In this document: piece by piece, positions 36,785-49,219 of the stretch
Layout: each line of letters starts with the position of its first letter
Numbering within the stretch: the stretch's first letter is position 1
Assembly (NCBI RefSeq): GCF_030704535.1
Contig: NC_081815.1
Span: forward strand, 4,164,501 to 4,228,500
Reading direction: 5' to 3'
Length of the DNA: 64,000 nucleotides
Source: Vitis vinifera
Taxonomy: Eukaryota > Streptophyta > Magnoliopsida > Vitales > Vitaceae
Made by a program: the position numbers and the translations under genes
The notes under the pieces: model-generated
What the model was told of the DNA's origin: nothing
The model's input: only the letters and a program-made list of their open reading frames with translations
The model's database searches: none

Positions 36785-38354
36785 ATGGCCACCGTAACCA
36801 GAGACGATTCCGACTACGACAGCAGCTGTTCTTCAATCACGGTGCCCGACTCCAGCCGGAGCTGGATGAGCAACCTCAGCTTTGGCAGCCGGAGCTCCGT
36901 CTCCGTCTGTTCCTCCGCTGACACCTCCCACAAGCCTCACAAGGCAAACCAAGCCGCCTGGGAAGCCATGAAGCGGCTCCGGGGCGAGAAAGGGCGAGTG
37001 GGGCTGGACCACTTCCGGATGCTCCGGCGGCTGGGAAGTGGGGATATCGGTAATGTTTATTTATGCCAGATTCGGAACCCGGTGGTGGGGTTGCCGCAGA
37101 GCTTTTACGCGATGAAGGTGGTGGATAGGGAGGCTCTTGCTATAAGGAACAAGTTGCAGAGGGCTGAGATGGAGAAGGAGATACTGGGTATTCTTGATCA
37201 CCCCTTTTTGCCTACTCTCTACGCTGAGTTTGATGCTTCGCACTACTCCTGCTTGGTTATGGAGTTCTGTCCTGGTGGAGACTTACACGCTGCTCGGCAG
37301 CGACAGCCCGGAAAGCGGTTTAGCATTTCTTCAGCAAAGTAAGTTTTCTTTTTACATATGTTTGTTTGGAGAAAGGGCTCAGAATGTGTAGCATTGTTCA
37401 TGGTCTTAGAAGAAAGATAAATGCTAACCAAACGATGCCGTTTGCCTTGAGTTTAATATATGACAGACTACTGACTTAGCTACATAAAACCACAGGTTTT
37501 ATGCTGCAGAGACTCTGGTGGCTCTGGAGTATCTCCACATGATGGGTGTTGTTTACAGAGACCTCAAGCCCGAAAATGTGCTCGTCAGAGAGGACGGCCA
37601 CATCATGCTTTCGGACTTCGATCTTTCCCTCAAATGCGACGTGGTTCCCAAGCTCCTGCGACCAAAGCCAGACCAAGAAGCCACTGGGAAGAAGGTGAAA
37701 AGCTCGACACCTTCTTGTGCTACACCCATGCAGCCAGTGCTCTCCTGTTTCTCGGCCTCCAACAAGAAAAAGAAAGGTTCAGTCAGAACAATAGTAGCAT
37801 CACAAGCTGATGACGTCCAAGAAATCGATCCAGAATTGGTGGCTGAACCCATCAACGCTCGATCCAAGTCCTTCGTAGGCACCCACGAGTACTTAGCCCC
37901 GGAAGTGATCTCAGGACAAGGCCATGGAAGTGCAGTGGACTGGTGGACTCTCGGGGTGTTCTTATACGAGCTTCTCTACGGAAGAACACCCTTCAAAGGT
38001 GAAAACAACGAAAAAACCCTCATCAACATTTTGAAACAGCCCTTAACCTTCCCAAGAATTGGAGTTAGCAGTAGCAAAGAATTTGAAGAGATGGTCAAAG
38101 TCCAAGACCTCATTAGCAAGCTTCTGGTCAAGAATCCCAAGAAAAGAATCGGAAGCTTGAAGGGCTCCGTAGAGATCAAGAGGCACGAGTTCTTCAAGGG
38201 TGTGAACTGGGCATTGATCAGGTCAGTGAAACCACCAGAGGTCCCCAGAGACCATCTCCAGAAGATCATAAGGAGTAGAGCTTCCTTACCAAAGCTCAGC
38301 AAGAAAGAAAGAGACGCACCATATCAGATCCCTCATCATTTTGACTACTTCTAA
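36785..38354 (+). CDS. PID2: AGC VIII (AGC3) kinase, PINOID/PID2-like
   Basis: Exons 36785-37338 and 37496-38354 (donor AA|GTAAGT, acceptor CCACAG|G) give 470 residues. A Ser-rich N terminus ([10 protein letters not shown]) precedes the kinase: [12 protein letters not shown] glycine loop, FYAMKVVD lysine, [11 protein letters not shown] catalytic loop. DFD replaces DFG ([12 protein letters not shown]), the hallmark of plant AGC VIII kinases. An insertion of about 85 residues before [14 protein letters not shown] contains a basic KKKKKG patch, expected to guide membrane association. The protein ends in HHFDYF, the hydrophobic motif that docks PDK1. AGC3 kinases (PID, PID2, WAG1/2) phosphorylate PIN auxin exporters and set auxin flow (family knowledge). 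The N terminus fits PID2 better than PID or WAG; this sub-assignment is from memory. The start codon has an ACCATGGC context. Confidence 0.93.
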
Positions 38355-38640
38355 CTGTAAATATCATGTATGAAACATGAATGACTACCAAAGAAAGAGT
38401 TGTTCTATGAGAGTGATGTTAAATTTTCATTAAAATTATTTTGTTATTATTTTTGTTAAATTAAAATTATTATTATTATATCCATAACATTCCATTACCT
38501 TAAAAATAAAACAAATGAAAGTACTACATTCTTATACATTAATCACTTGTAAAGTCAATAGCTGCCAACATAGATGTAATTAAGAATATAATTTATACCA
38601 ATTAATTAAATAATATTGATGGACAGTTATAAAAAGCATA

Positions 38641-38720
38641 GAGGGGAGAAGCCATTATTGTCTCAATGTGAGCCTCATGAGAACTCATGAACTCATGTGG
38701 TGACAATAATTACTTCCCTC
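38641..38720. repeat. 80-nt imperfect hairpin
   Basis: Arms begin GAGGGGAGAAGCCATTATTG and, read inward from the other side, GAGGGAAGTAATTATTGTC. Pairing continues with mismatches through TGAG and TCATGAG to a loop near AAC at about 38682. It sits 290 bp after the PINOID-like stop codon. It may be a miRNA-like foldback or a small MITE. Confidence 0.6.
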
Positions 38721-40316
38721 AATGATGAAAAAAATAATAAAAAGCAGTACCCATTATTCTCTCTCTACAAATTTCTTTACCTTTTACTCGTATGGGCACT
38801 TTCATGTCCACGCATTCACATGTCCTTTTTAGTTTTTACCGCTTAAATAAAATAAAAATAAAAATAAATCATTCATCATGATTCCTCTTTTTCTCAAATT
38901 TTCTATTTTTCTTCTTTAATAATTAAATATTTTAATTTTATTAAATTCTGCTATTTATTTGTTTTAGGAGAGTGATTCAAGGATCTTAGACATAATTATT
39001 CTAGTACTTTAAAATTCATATAAATTTAATCTAGTACTTAAAAAGATGTGACTAAATTTATTTAATGGAGCCCAGACTTGACCAAGATTTCTAAGGATTG
39101 TTTGGCAGAGCTTCCTCATGAGTGTATCTGCAAAGGAATGAGAAGCACTGTAACACACTAATAGAGAAGCAAAAAAATCACTTAGAAGATTTTGAGTAAG
39201 CATGTGAAGTCCACACAGATGGTGGAAGAATCATGAGATTCAATAATATCAATATAGAATTGAGCTGAGCTGGTGAATGTGTCACCAAATATTAATTTCT
39301 ATTTTTGAAATAAAATAGAATTTTACATTTTATTATATTAAATAATAATAATAATAATACTAGGGCATGGTTGAGAGTTGAGGGCTAATTAATAAAGGTG
39401 AACAAGTACATTGCATTTGGCTTAGGGTTTGAAGAGATTGCCATTGTGTTTGTTGTACATATAATTGAAGCATGTTAGCCTTCTTCGCCCCCACTTAGGC
39501 CCCATAATACATGGTAGTTTTGTCCTTGATCATATTCTTATTCATTTATATTATATAAATCCCATGGCCACCACATCATGCCTGTAGATGAATATAGTCC
39601 ATTAGTGAAATATCCATCTTTTTTTTTTTTCTTTTTTCTTTTTTCTTTTTTCCATCTTTAATGATGTGTTTGATACCAAAAGTGTTTCAAGGTAAAAAGT
39701 TATCAACTAAACTAGTCATTAGGATCGGTGATAATGGCATGAAATTAAGTACCGGCTTTGCCAAGATATGAAGTTATTGATCATCGGGTTTATGACCCAT
39801 TGTCACCTTTGGAATGAGAAAAGGAGAAAAGCTAGGATGGCTTAAAAGGTGAGTATGGAGTTACAATAATTCTCGTAGAAAAAAAAATACTATCTTTAGT
39901 GGGTCTTTTAAAGTTATATCTATAGTAGTTCTAAAATTTACGTGATATTATTCAAAATTATTCATCTTCTTTAAAACCCACCTAAAAATTAACCGGTGTC
40001 TAAGCTGTGATTCGAATTCTGATACTAATTTTTTTTAATTGAGTTTTGACCATTTCATTTGAAACCTAATCGATATCCTACCTTTTATTATATTTGAGGT
40101 CATTGGATTAATTAAGAGAAATATTGTTACACCCCAATAATTCGATTTCCTTAAATTAGACAATTAGAGGCAAAAATCAAATAAGATGGATCAATAATTC
40201 ATACTCAATTGTGAAATTCAACTTTGATAAAAATGAGATATGACTTTCAATTAATGATACGAATTAGACATAAGTTAATTTGTTAAGCTACTCTAGAATT
40301 CAAAATGAATTAATTT

Positions 40317-40510
40317 GAAATATAGGTTAGACTTATGGTTGTAAGTAACAGCTACCTTGCATCCCTAGACATGGTAATAATAGAAATAGGCCTTGAGAAT
40401 TCTGGTTTCAACTACATGCATCATTATCATTATCACCCATGATAGCATTATATTGGATTCAGCACCAGTTCCAGATTTGAATAAATGTTAATGAGTATAG
40501 TCATGATTTT
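40317..40510 (+). repeat. Diverged repeat copy A
   Basis: Shares with 42475-42680 the ordered words GGTTAGACTTA, ATGGTAATRATA, GCATYATCATC, CACCCATGAT, TATTGG and ATGAGTATAGTCAT. Confidence 0.75.
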
Positions 40511-42474
40511 TTTTTCCTTTTTCCTTTTTTTCCTTTTATTTATTTATTTATTTATATTCCAAAACCATGAATACAAAATTGATGCTACAGAGAGAAATTA
40601 GTGGAAGAGATAAATCTTGTCAATAATAAATTCACTATTTTTTTTAGATGATTTTCATTTTTTGTTCTGTAAACCAAAAAATAAAATAAATTTTAATGGA
40701 CATGTAAGAAGAATTTATTGAATTATTTTATACTTTCTTTTTCCTTTTATTTTTCTCCAGTTTTGTTTTTTTGGTAGTTGCAGCTTTAGACTTTTTGTGA
40801 ACTTTTTAAGATAAGGTATAAATGGAGTCAAAAGGTTTTTGTCTCTATTATTTAAGAAAATAAATTAAATAATATTTAGCCTGATGAGAAGGTATCTGGG
40901 AGACCGTGTACTGTTGACAAATCAATTATTTTCTATAAATTATTAAATTCAATTCTTAATAACAGAGAGATACAATGAAAGGATAAGAAAATGTAGGCCA
41001 AACCTTTTGATTTAAAACAAATATTTTACCCTTAATTATAATCCTTTCATTTTTGCACTTTAATCCGTATAATATTTAAGAAAAAGTGTATTTTCGTAGA
41101 CTCATATAAAAAAATTCATAAAATAGGAATTCAAATTTATAGAACATCCAATTCTAAACAGTGATTTTAAAAATAATTAATATTTCATATAATTTTAAGT
41201 TAAAGATATTATCTTTGATAATTCAGATAATATTTTTTAATGATATAAATATTATCTTTTTTTTCAATAACTTTAGGAGATAGAGTGTTACCATTTCATA
41301 AATTGAAGAGTAAAATGATAATTTTTGAATATGAGGGGGGAAAGTATAAAACATGTCGATTAAAGGGTAAATGATATTTAACTCAAAAATATATTAGTTC
41401 TATTTATATAAGACTAAAAAAATAATTACCCCACTTCGAAAAATGGTATATATTCCCAAATAATTGTGATGGAATCATACCCACAAATTAGGGTAATAAT
41501 ATGGGAGTTTATTTTGATGTAATTTGATCTCACTGTCCCATGTATAAGCAAGCATTAAGAGCTAAATAATGCAAAGAAATCATAATTTCAAATAATCTCA
41601 TATTTCTTAATCCTATCACTTTTTCTTTGTAAACCTAAAATATAATAGAGAGATTCCTAAAATATTTTCTTATTAAACAAGGGAATCTATTTTTATAAAG
41701 AAATGTGAATTTTAAAATTTTGATATATACACTCTTTGAAGAAGTTCATAGAATGTGTAGTTGGGTTAATTTAGAAATTTAATACGATTTTTAGTAAGTT
41801 CATCTTAATTCAAATTTTAGCAAGTTAATTTTTTATCTATTCAAGTTGTTCTTTGCATATGCTTCATTGGTGCACATGACCCCTAAATATCATCACATGA
41901 TTAAATTTAAATTCCAAATTTAACTTTTAAGAATCAAACATCCTCTTTGATCCTAACCCAATGTATGTTTTAAATTTTTATTCTATCCATAGGTTACGTT
42001 TCATTCTTCAAAATTTTGAAAAAGAATTATAAAAAAAAAAAAGAAAAATAGAAGAAAAGTAAAAGTTGATGAAAAAAAATAGTTTGAAGGTAAAAAATTA
42101 TTTTTATTTGCTAGTTCAAATTCATTTAATTTATTTTAACTTATCAATATAAAGATTAAATAATTTAAATATATAAATTTTTTTAACTAATTTTAATTAT
42201 TTTTTATATTTTTCAAGAATCAAATATGATCATAGTTATTCAAATAAGAGATTCAATGAACCACATTGTCTTGTTGAGTCGAAAAATCAAACAAAAATTT
42301 CAAAACATCGATTTAATAGTTGGTACCATACATCTCTATTCAATCTCAATCGTTGAATGTCATGAACGAGCCATAACAAAACATTAATTCAAATAATTCT
42401 TTGGTGTCCTATCTTTAGAGTCGAAAAATAATTTAGTTCAACCCCTTCCAAAGCATGAAGTATGAAGTATGAAT

Positions 42475-42680
42475 TTGAAATGTGGGTTAGACTTACGGTT
42501 GAGTCACAAGTCACAACTACCATCCATCTCGAACAAGGTAATGATAAAATGGGGCTTGAACGCTGGGTTCAACCATATGCATTATCATCATCATAATCAC
42601 CCATGATGGCGAGATATTGGCTGGGTTCATCAGCAGACCCAGGTTTGAATACCATGTTCATGAGTATAGTCATCATTTTC
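42475..42680 (+). repeat. Diverged repeat copy B
   Basis: Second copy of 40317-40510, same orientation, about 2.16 kb downstream. Confidence 0.75.
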
Positions 42681-44936
42681 TTTTGCTTTTCCACACTCCT
42701 GTTACTGTGGCAGTTATGCCGCTCTACCATTTTGGATATTATTCATAATAATGAATACTTTTATCACACAAAGGATTAATTATGAAAAGATGAATGATAG
42801 TATAGGAAGAGACTATTGGTGGCCACGATTGTTTAGGTTACTCATTGACCAATCCAATAGGCTAATTGAATTTAGTTGGTTTTAATTAAGTTGAAACCAA
42901 TTAATATTGCTATATTCATTAAACCAAATCAATTTGATTTTACATAGGTTAGATTTGGTTTGGGTTGATTTATTTAATATGGGTTAAAATTAGGCTTATC
43001 CTTATTTTAGAAAAGTGACAACCTAAAATTTGTTCACTTTTAGAATATTATACGTACAATTTTTTTACATGAATTTATAAATATTTATAATTATAATTAC
43101 ACGACAATATAAAATTATATTTCATATAATAAACATACAGAAAAGGTTCATCATGACATAAAATACTAAACATCAACTATGTTTAAAGATTTACATGACA
43201 TGAAATAAACTGAAGAAAAGAAACCAAGAAAATAACAAATTCCTAAAAATAAAAATAAAAAATGCATAGGATGAGTTTTGTTAGAAGGGGTCTTTGATAA
43301 GTTGCACACTAGTTATTGGAAGAGAAAAGTTTTATACTAATTCAGTTGATTTTCGATTGGGAGAGACCAATTGGTTGGACTAGTTCCTTAATTGGTTCAA
43401 CCAATTTGGGATACCTTTCAATCAATTACATCTAAAAGTGTAAAAATACCTCTAATATTTAGTTTCAAGTTGTTGATAACTTATGTAACTCCTTTAAAAA
43501 CCTTATTAAATCAACTTAGAAATAATTAGAGTTAAAATTTTTGAATTAAAACACATATTCATTCTATGATAAAATTTCAATTCTAATCTTAAGTGAAAAT
43601 GAAGAAAACAATATTGAAGTGTACAAAAATTGTTTTTTGACCTAAGTGTACTAAAGAAAACAATGTTATAGATTTCTTAGATACAGTAAGTTTTCAATGG
43701 ATCTACATCTTCATGTCATTTAGTTTTCTTTCAAGATTACTTGAATTTTCTTTACAATTTGTCATTGAAACTTAAACTTCACTTGATTTAAAAATATTGA
43801 TAACTTACAAATTGAATTGAAATATCCATTTTTTTTCAAAATAATATATAAAAAATTTATTCATTCGTGTCTCCTTGGGCTTTAAGTAAACATGTCTAAC
43901 CCCTATAAGTTTAAAATTTTATCAAATGTCTTTTTTATATTTTTATTTATTATTTTAAGTGACCGCCCCTCTTTTTAAAAATTCGGAATTATTTGATAAA
44001 ATTTAAAATTAATCAAGATCAAACATATTTAACCAAATTTTTAGGAGAGGTGAGTGAAATTAATTCATCCATAAAATTTTGAAAAAGTCAACTTAATTCA
44101 ATCCAACTAGATTCCATTTTTCTATTTTTTTTGGATCCATCAATTTACTTAATAATATTAAGTTTGCATTTTATTCAATTTTACTACTTTCACCATATAG
44201 GTTATAAATAAAATAAAATAGTCAAGGTAAAACATGAAGTGGAAAATAGAAGTATAAAAAAATATTTGTAGATATCAAAATTTTCCTTTAAATAAAATTA
44301 TGAGTTTATTAATTCAATATTTACTTCATCTTTTATGTTTGTTCTATAAGATAGTTTATATATATATATATATATATATTAATTTAAAGTAGACTATGAA
44401 TTGGATTTGGGCTTGCTTCCAATCCACTTAAGTTGGAGCCTAACTTGGGCAATCATAAAACCCATATCATTTGGTTCGTCATGAGAAAAAAATATTAGTA
44501 TATGGTAAAAATTATCTAAAAATTAATATGTTTTTAAAGTCATATTAACAAATAAAATTAGAAAATATATGATAACAAAGTTTACTAAATTTTATTTTTT
44601 TTAATTTTAATTTTTTTTACCTTTTATTTTCTTTAATTTTGACTCTCTTTTCTTTTACTTTTCTTCAAACTTTTCATAATTCAAATAAAATGAAAAAAAA
44701 AACTTGAATAAATAGGAAAATTGACTATAAGGATTGGATTTATTTTTTTATTAGGAACCTAAATCCAATTCTTATAATTTATTTTTATTTATTCAAATTT
44801 ATTCAAAAGGAGTCAACATAAAAATAGAACTTCTTTCATGGTTAGCTTAAAGTTTGTCCAAATTTATTTATTTTCTTAAATTTTAATGGCTAGAGTAAAT
44901 TTGTGCACATTCCACCTTTTTTTTAAAAAAATATTC

Positions 44937-45002
44937 AAAATCATAGTTATTAATTATAACTTTAAATTTAAATTTAAAATTATATTTAATAACTATGATT
45001 TT
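44937..45002. repeat. Perfect 16-bp stem hairpin
   Basis: AAAATCATAGTTATTA at 44937-44952 is the exact complement of TAATAACTATGATTTT at 44987-45002. The loop is rich in AAATTT. Further ATCATA(A/G)TTA words follow to 45078. Confidence 0.8.
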
Positions 45003-45089
45003 AATGATAAATTTAAAATCATAATTAGCCATTAGCTATGATTTAATGTTTTTTTTAAAATTAAATCATAATTACTAAATACGGTTTTG

Positions 45090-45125
45090 TGACATAGACC
45101 CGAAAAATATTTTCGGGTCATGTCA
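45090..45125. repeat. Tight 16-bp stem hairpin with 3-nt loop
   Basis: TGACAT-A-GACCCGAAAA pairs with TTTTCGGGTC-ATGTCA across the loop ATA, with one bulged base. Confidence 0.85.
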
Positions 45126-45499
45126 TGCTAAGTGGGTCGGTTTAAGATTCGACTTAGTAGAATTTTTTTTAAATACATTATTTTTTTCTCTAACCTCGAT
45201 AAAAAGTGTGGGATAGAATACCTTTTGACAAAAGGTAGATAATCGGGATCATTGCTTTCGGTTACAATTTTGTTTTATAGCAAAATTTGTTTCGAGCACA
45301 ACAGACAGCGATACCAGGCTTCACCCATGAATGGTTGCCTTGGAAAAGACTCCAACAAAAAGAGAATCAATCTAAAGTTTGAATAAAAGTTGTATTCTTT
45401 CATCAATAATTACACCATTTAGGAATCTACAAAATAAAATATTTTTTTTTGAATTTAATTCAACCTTGTGGCCATTCATTAAGGGATCGGGTTCATAAT

Positions 45500-45928
45500 C
45501 AATACTTATTACTTAATCATTTAAATTGATTTTAGGTTAAATTATACTTAATTTATTGACTTAAAATTTATTATATAATTTTTATTTTAAATATTAAAAT
45601 TATTTGATAAAATTAATTTAAAATTTACTTTAAATTATTAAATTAACATATTTATCTTCACAACTTATAATTATGGTAAATGAGATTGAGTAATATTGAA
45701 TGTTTGTAGAGTAAAAAGAAAAGAGATAATTAGGATAAATAAAGGTTAAAAAATAAGGTGAATATGTTTGTTTAAAAATAAGTTAATTATTTTTACTTAT
45801 TTAAAGTTATTTTTTAGTTTAAGTTATACTATTAAATTATTTTATCAAATATATTTAATTTATTTAATAATTTAAATTAAATTATTTAATCACATTAAAT
45901 TGTAAAGTTAATTTATCAAATACACTCA
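45500..45928 (+). mobile_element. MITE-like repeat copy A
   Basis: Same word order as 50162-50547: AATACTTATTACTTAAT, TATTGACTTA, TTATTTAATTTTTATTTT-like, AATTATGGTAAAT, TTATTTTATCAAATATATT, and an end TTTATCAAATACACTC that mirrors the GTGTTTGATAAA start of copy B. The left terminal repeat is missing in this copy. Confidence 0.65.
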
Positions 45929-46199
45929 CAAAGTAGAATATAACAATTAATTTAAAAAAATAAAAAAAAGTAAAAAAAATTAAAATCGAGAATTTATTTA
46001 CTTAAGACTCCTTTCATTTAATCTCTTACTTACAAAAATTAAATAATTTAAAAATATATAAAATTTTAACTAATTTGAATTATATCCATTTTTGTAATAT
46101 TTATATGGTTAAATCAAATAGAAAAAAAATAATTTTAAAAACATTTTTTTTCCTTCTAATTTCTAAAAACTAAACACACCCTAAAAAAAGGTCTTCAGT

Positions 46200-46755
46200 A
46201 TTCGATGAAGGGTCTAAAGCTTGGCAACAGGTGGCATTGTGTCAAATCAAACACAGCAGAAAGTGGGTGAGCCAAGCACAGTCCAAGTGTCTAAACGCAC
46301 CACGTATCGTGGTGAAAACAGAAACCCATCAATCTGAGCCCTTGGCTTGGGACACATGCCCTCATCTCATGCACTGCTCGAGGTGCATGGATCCAAAGCA
46401 CATGCAATCGCCTCTGCCCATGGTTTTGAGGCTACCTTTCTCCTAAACCACCGGCCTCCTTTAATCTGCACACTGCACAGAGAAATTTTGCCTTTTTCAA
46501 AAAAATAGTAAACACATTTTCTTTTTGAATTATGTGTCACTGACTTTGTTTTGTTTCCTCTTTTACCAGAGAATGCCCATTGTTTTCTGCCTTGTTACCA
46601 TTCAATCTACAGTTGCCTTAAATCAATCGAGTAGTGAAAAGAAATGGGAGCTAAAACAAGTGTCTGAGACGTTGGAATCCAGCTGAAAACCATCAAAGTT
46701 TCTGCCCAACAAAGCACCTGAGTCTCATCTCTCTCACCAAATCCTTTCAAAGTGC
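46200..46755. other. Upstream region of the ENOD93 gene
   Basis: GC-richer from about 46200. A 71-codon open frame at 46231-46446 has no recognisable motif. It probably includes promoter sequence. Confidence 0.3.
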
Positions 46756-46758
46756 CCT

Positions 46759-46766
46759 TATATATA
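46759..46766 (+). promoter_or_regulatory. TATA box of the ENOD93 gene
   Basis: TATATATA, 80 bases before the ATG, followed by a pyrimidine-rich leader. Confidence 0.6.
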
Positions 46767-46845
46767 CCAAGCACTCCCCCAAAGCTTCTCCATTACTTTC
46801 CCTCTCTGCAACTCCTTCAACTTTGTGGTGTTATCTTGTGCAATT

Positions 46846-47658
46846 ATGGCAAAGAATGTGGCTGGGTCTCCCCTTGAGAGAAATGGGTTGGCCTCATTTG
46901 ACCAAAAGCTGGCCATGGCCAAGCGCTGCTCTCATGGTATACTTCACTTTCTGCTTTCTTTCTTTGGTTTAAGCTTTTTCCCCTTTCCTTTACTTCGATG
47001 GCAAAAATATTATTCCAACACAATCCAAGGGTCAAGATTAAGGGTTTGGTGGGCCTGTGGATCAAGAATTAGTATGCAGATTTTTTAGATGAAAACATAG
47101 GCAAATGAATCTGAGTAATTGATTATTGTTTTGGTGGGTGATCAGAGGGCGTAGTTGCAGGAGCTAAGGCTGCAGTTGTTGCCAGCATTGCCACTGCCAT
47201 ACCCACTGTAAGCCTTCTTCCTCCTCTTTGCAATATGAATTAATGACCAATACACCCATTGAGATAAAACCTTTTGAGATGGCAATTTTGACATTTGAAG
47301 CTTCCAATATTGTTGTTTAACATGCAGATGGCTAGCGCAAGATGGCTGCCCTGGGCAAAGGCCAATCTCAATCACACTGCCCAAGCTCTCATCATCTCTA
47401 CAGGTTGGTTTACATTTTTATCATTTTTTGTATGCCTCATAGTTACAAAACAAAAGATCAAAATAAATAAGAATAAGATACGAAAAATGAAACCTAAGAA
47501 TATATACGATAACACGTGCATTTTGATAGTGACAATATTACTAAGACTTTAATTGAATGACAGTGGCAGGAGCGGCCTATTTCATAGTTGCGGACAAGAC
47601 AGTGTTGGCGTCGGCTCGCCGCAACTCCCTCAAGAAACCCTGCTTCTCCGACGTATGA
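46846..47658 (+). CDS. ENOD93: Early nodulin-93 (ENOD93) family protein
   Basis: Exons join(46846-46936, 47146-47207, 47328-47403, 47564-47658) give 107 residues with consistent phases. Family marks are FDQKLAMAKRCSHEG, VVAGAKAAVVASIATAIPT, LPWAKANLNHTAQALIIST and VAGAAYFIVADKTVLASAR. Two hydrophobic stretches (about residues 32-50 and 68-88) suggest a small membrane protein; work on related plant proteins places ENOD93 in mitochondria, near respiration control. The name comes from legume nodules, but the family is general in plants. The length and the short first exon ending in SH|EG are usual. The start is the first ATG after the TATA box. Confidence 0.93.
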
Positions 47659-47659
47659 A

Positions 47660-48580
47660 TTTGAATATCTAGTATTGATGTAAACCCAGCTCTCTATAAT
47701 CCATGAGCAAACCTGTTATGTAAATTTACCATCTTCTAAGTACTAAATAAACGTGTGTTTCTGTTCTAAGCAGTCATTGAATTTGTGGTAAAAATCAGTT
47801 TCTATGAGTAACTTCAATTCAAATTAGGCTTAAACCATTAGAAATTTGGGCCAAAACATGGATCATAGATAGATGGATGGATGGATAAGTTAAGAATGAC
47901 CAACTCAAATTCAAAGTTTCAACCATATTGGGCCAAAATATGGACCACTTTTGTCCTTCTAAATTTTGGTAAAGAGAATGAAAGAAAAAGAAATAGGAAT
48001 GAATCAAAACTAAAATTAGAAATATATATAAGAAATTAAAGGCGGAAAATGTTATATTGATATAATATATGTTGTATGTAATAGATAAAAATATTTTATT
48101 TTTTTACATAATGTTCTTAGAGATGGATTTCAATAAATGAAAAATTAAGAAATAATATATAAGGTTAAATTAATTGGGAAGGTAGAATCTTTATTGTTGA
48201 GGAGTAACTTCCCTAAAAAATTTATGAACTCAAGCATCATGGGATTTCAAAATTGGAAGTAAACAATGAAATGCAAGGGAAGAGAATTTCATATCATCTC
48301 AATGGAATTTGGTAAATATTAGAAGATAAAAATTAATTATCGTGTCGTACATATAGCTCATTTGAATTTAAAATTTTAATCAAACTAATAGTTAATATTC
48401 TAATATATTATATGTAGGTTGTTATAAATGGAATTAGAGTTGATCTGATACGAGACTTTATTTGTTAATTTATCCCCTATAAAAGATATTTGTTTGTTTG
48501 AGTGGCTTTCATGGGATATAATAAGGATATTGTATGTGTATGAATGATGAATGTAAGATTATAGGAGAAAAAGTTTCTGA
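47660..48580. other. 3' flank of ENOD93 and AT-rich spacer
   Basis: AATAAACG near 47744-47752 could be a polyadenylation signal. No other gene is seen. Confidence 0.4.
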
Positions 48581-48582
48581 TA

Positions 48583-49150
48583 CTATATATATAATGAACA
48601 AACTCTTTTAATTATGTATACATGTTTTAAAATCGTAAAAGTCTATTGAGTTCAAAGCAAAACATTATATATACTAGCTAGAGGAAGTGAGTTATTACAA
48701 AATTGTATTAAAGACAATCTTTAACGTTGATGTGGACACAAAATGATATTACAATCAATTTATTTCTAATATTATATATATAATGAACAAACTCTTTTAA
48801 TTATGTATACACATTTTAAAACCGTAAAAATCTATTAAGCTCAAAACAAACATTATATATACTAGTTAGAGGGAGTGAGTTATTACAAAACTGTATCAAA
48901 GCCGATCTTTGATGTTGATGTGGACACAAAATGGTATTACAATCAATTCATAAGGATATTTGTCTATTTGATTTTACAATTCCATAGGTTTAGATAAGGA
49001 CGTCATATTAGTATAGGGAGTGATTGTGATATTTTAAATCGAATAATTTTTTTTTAACATTATATAAATAATGAGTTCCTTTTAATTATGTACACGTATT
49101 TCAAAATTATAAGAATTGATTGAACTTAGAATAAACAAGAGGGAGTAAAT
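48583..49150 (+). repeat. Tandem repeat, about 188-bp unit, 2 full copies and 1 partial
   Basis: ATAATGAACAAACTCTTTTA starts near 48591 and again near 48780. Both copies end in TATTACAATCAATT (48760 and 48948). A third, more diverged partial copy lies at about 49055-49150 (TTTTAATTATGTACACG ... AGAGGGAGTAAATT). Confidence 0.85.
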
Positions 49151-49219
49151 TCTTTATGATATATTTAGATAATCATAATAATCATGAATAATTACTTTGT
49201 TAGAAAAGGAAGATAAGGA

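Larger units (their letters stand above)
38721..44930. other. Long AT-rich gene-free region
   Basis: No coding region is supported. It contains an old duplication (40317-40510 with 42475-42680), pyrimidine and A/T runs, and a TA repeat near 44358-44379. Confidence 0.5.

Noticed and set aside
37553..38302. Minus-strand frames of 108-109 codons
   Set aside because: They are antisense to the AGC kinase exon 2.
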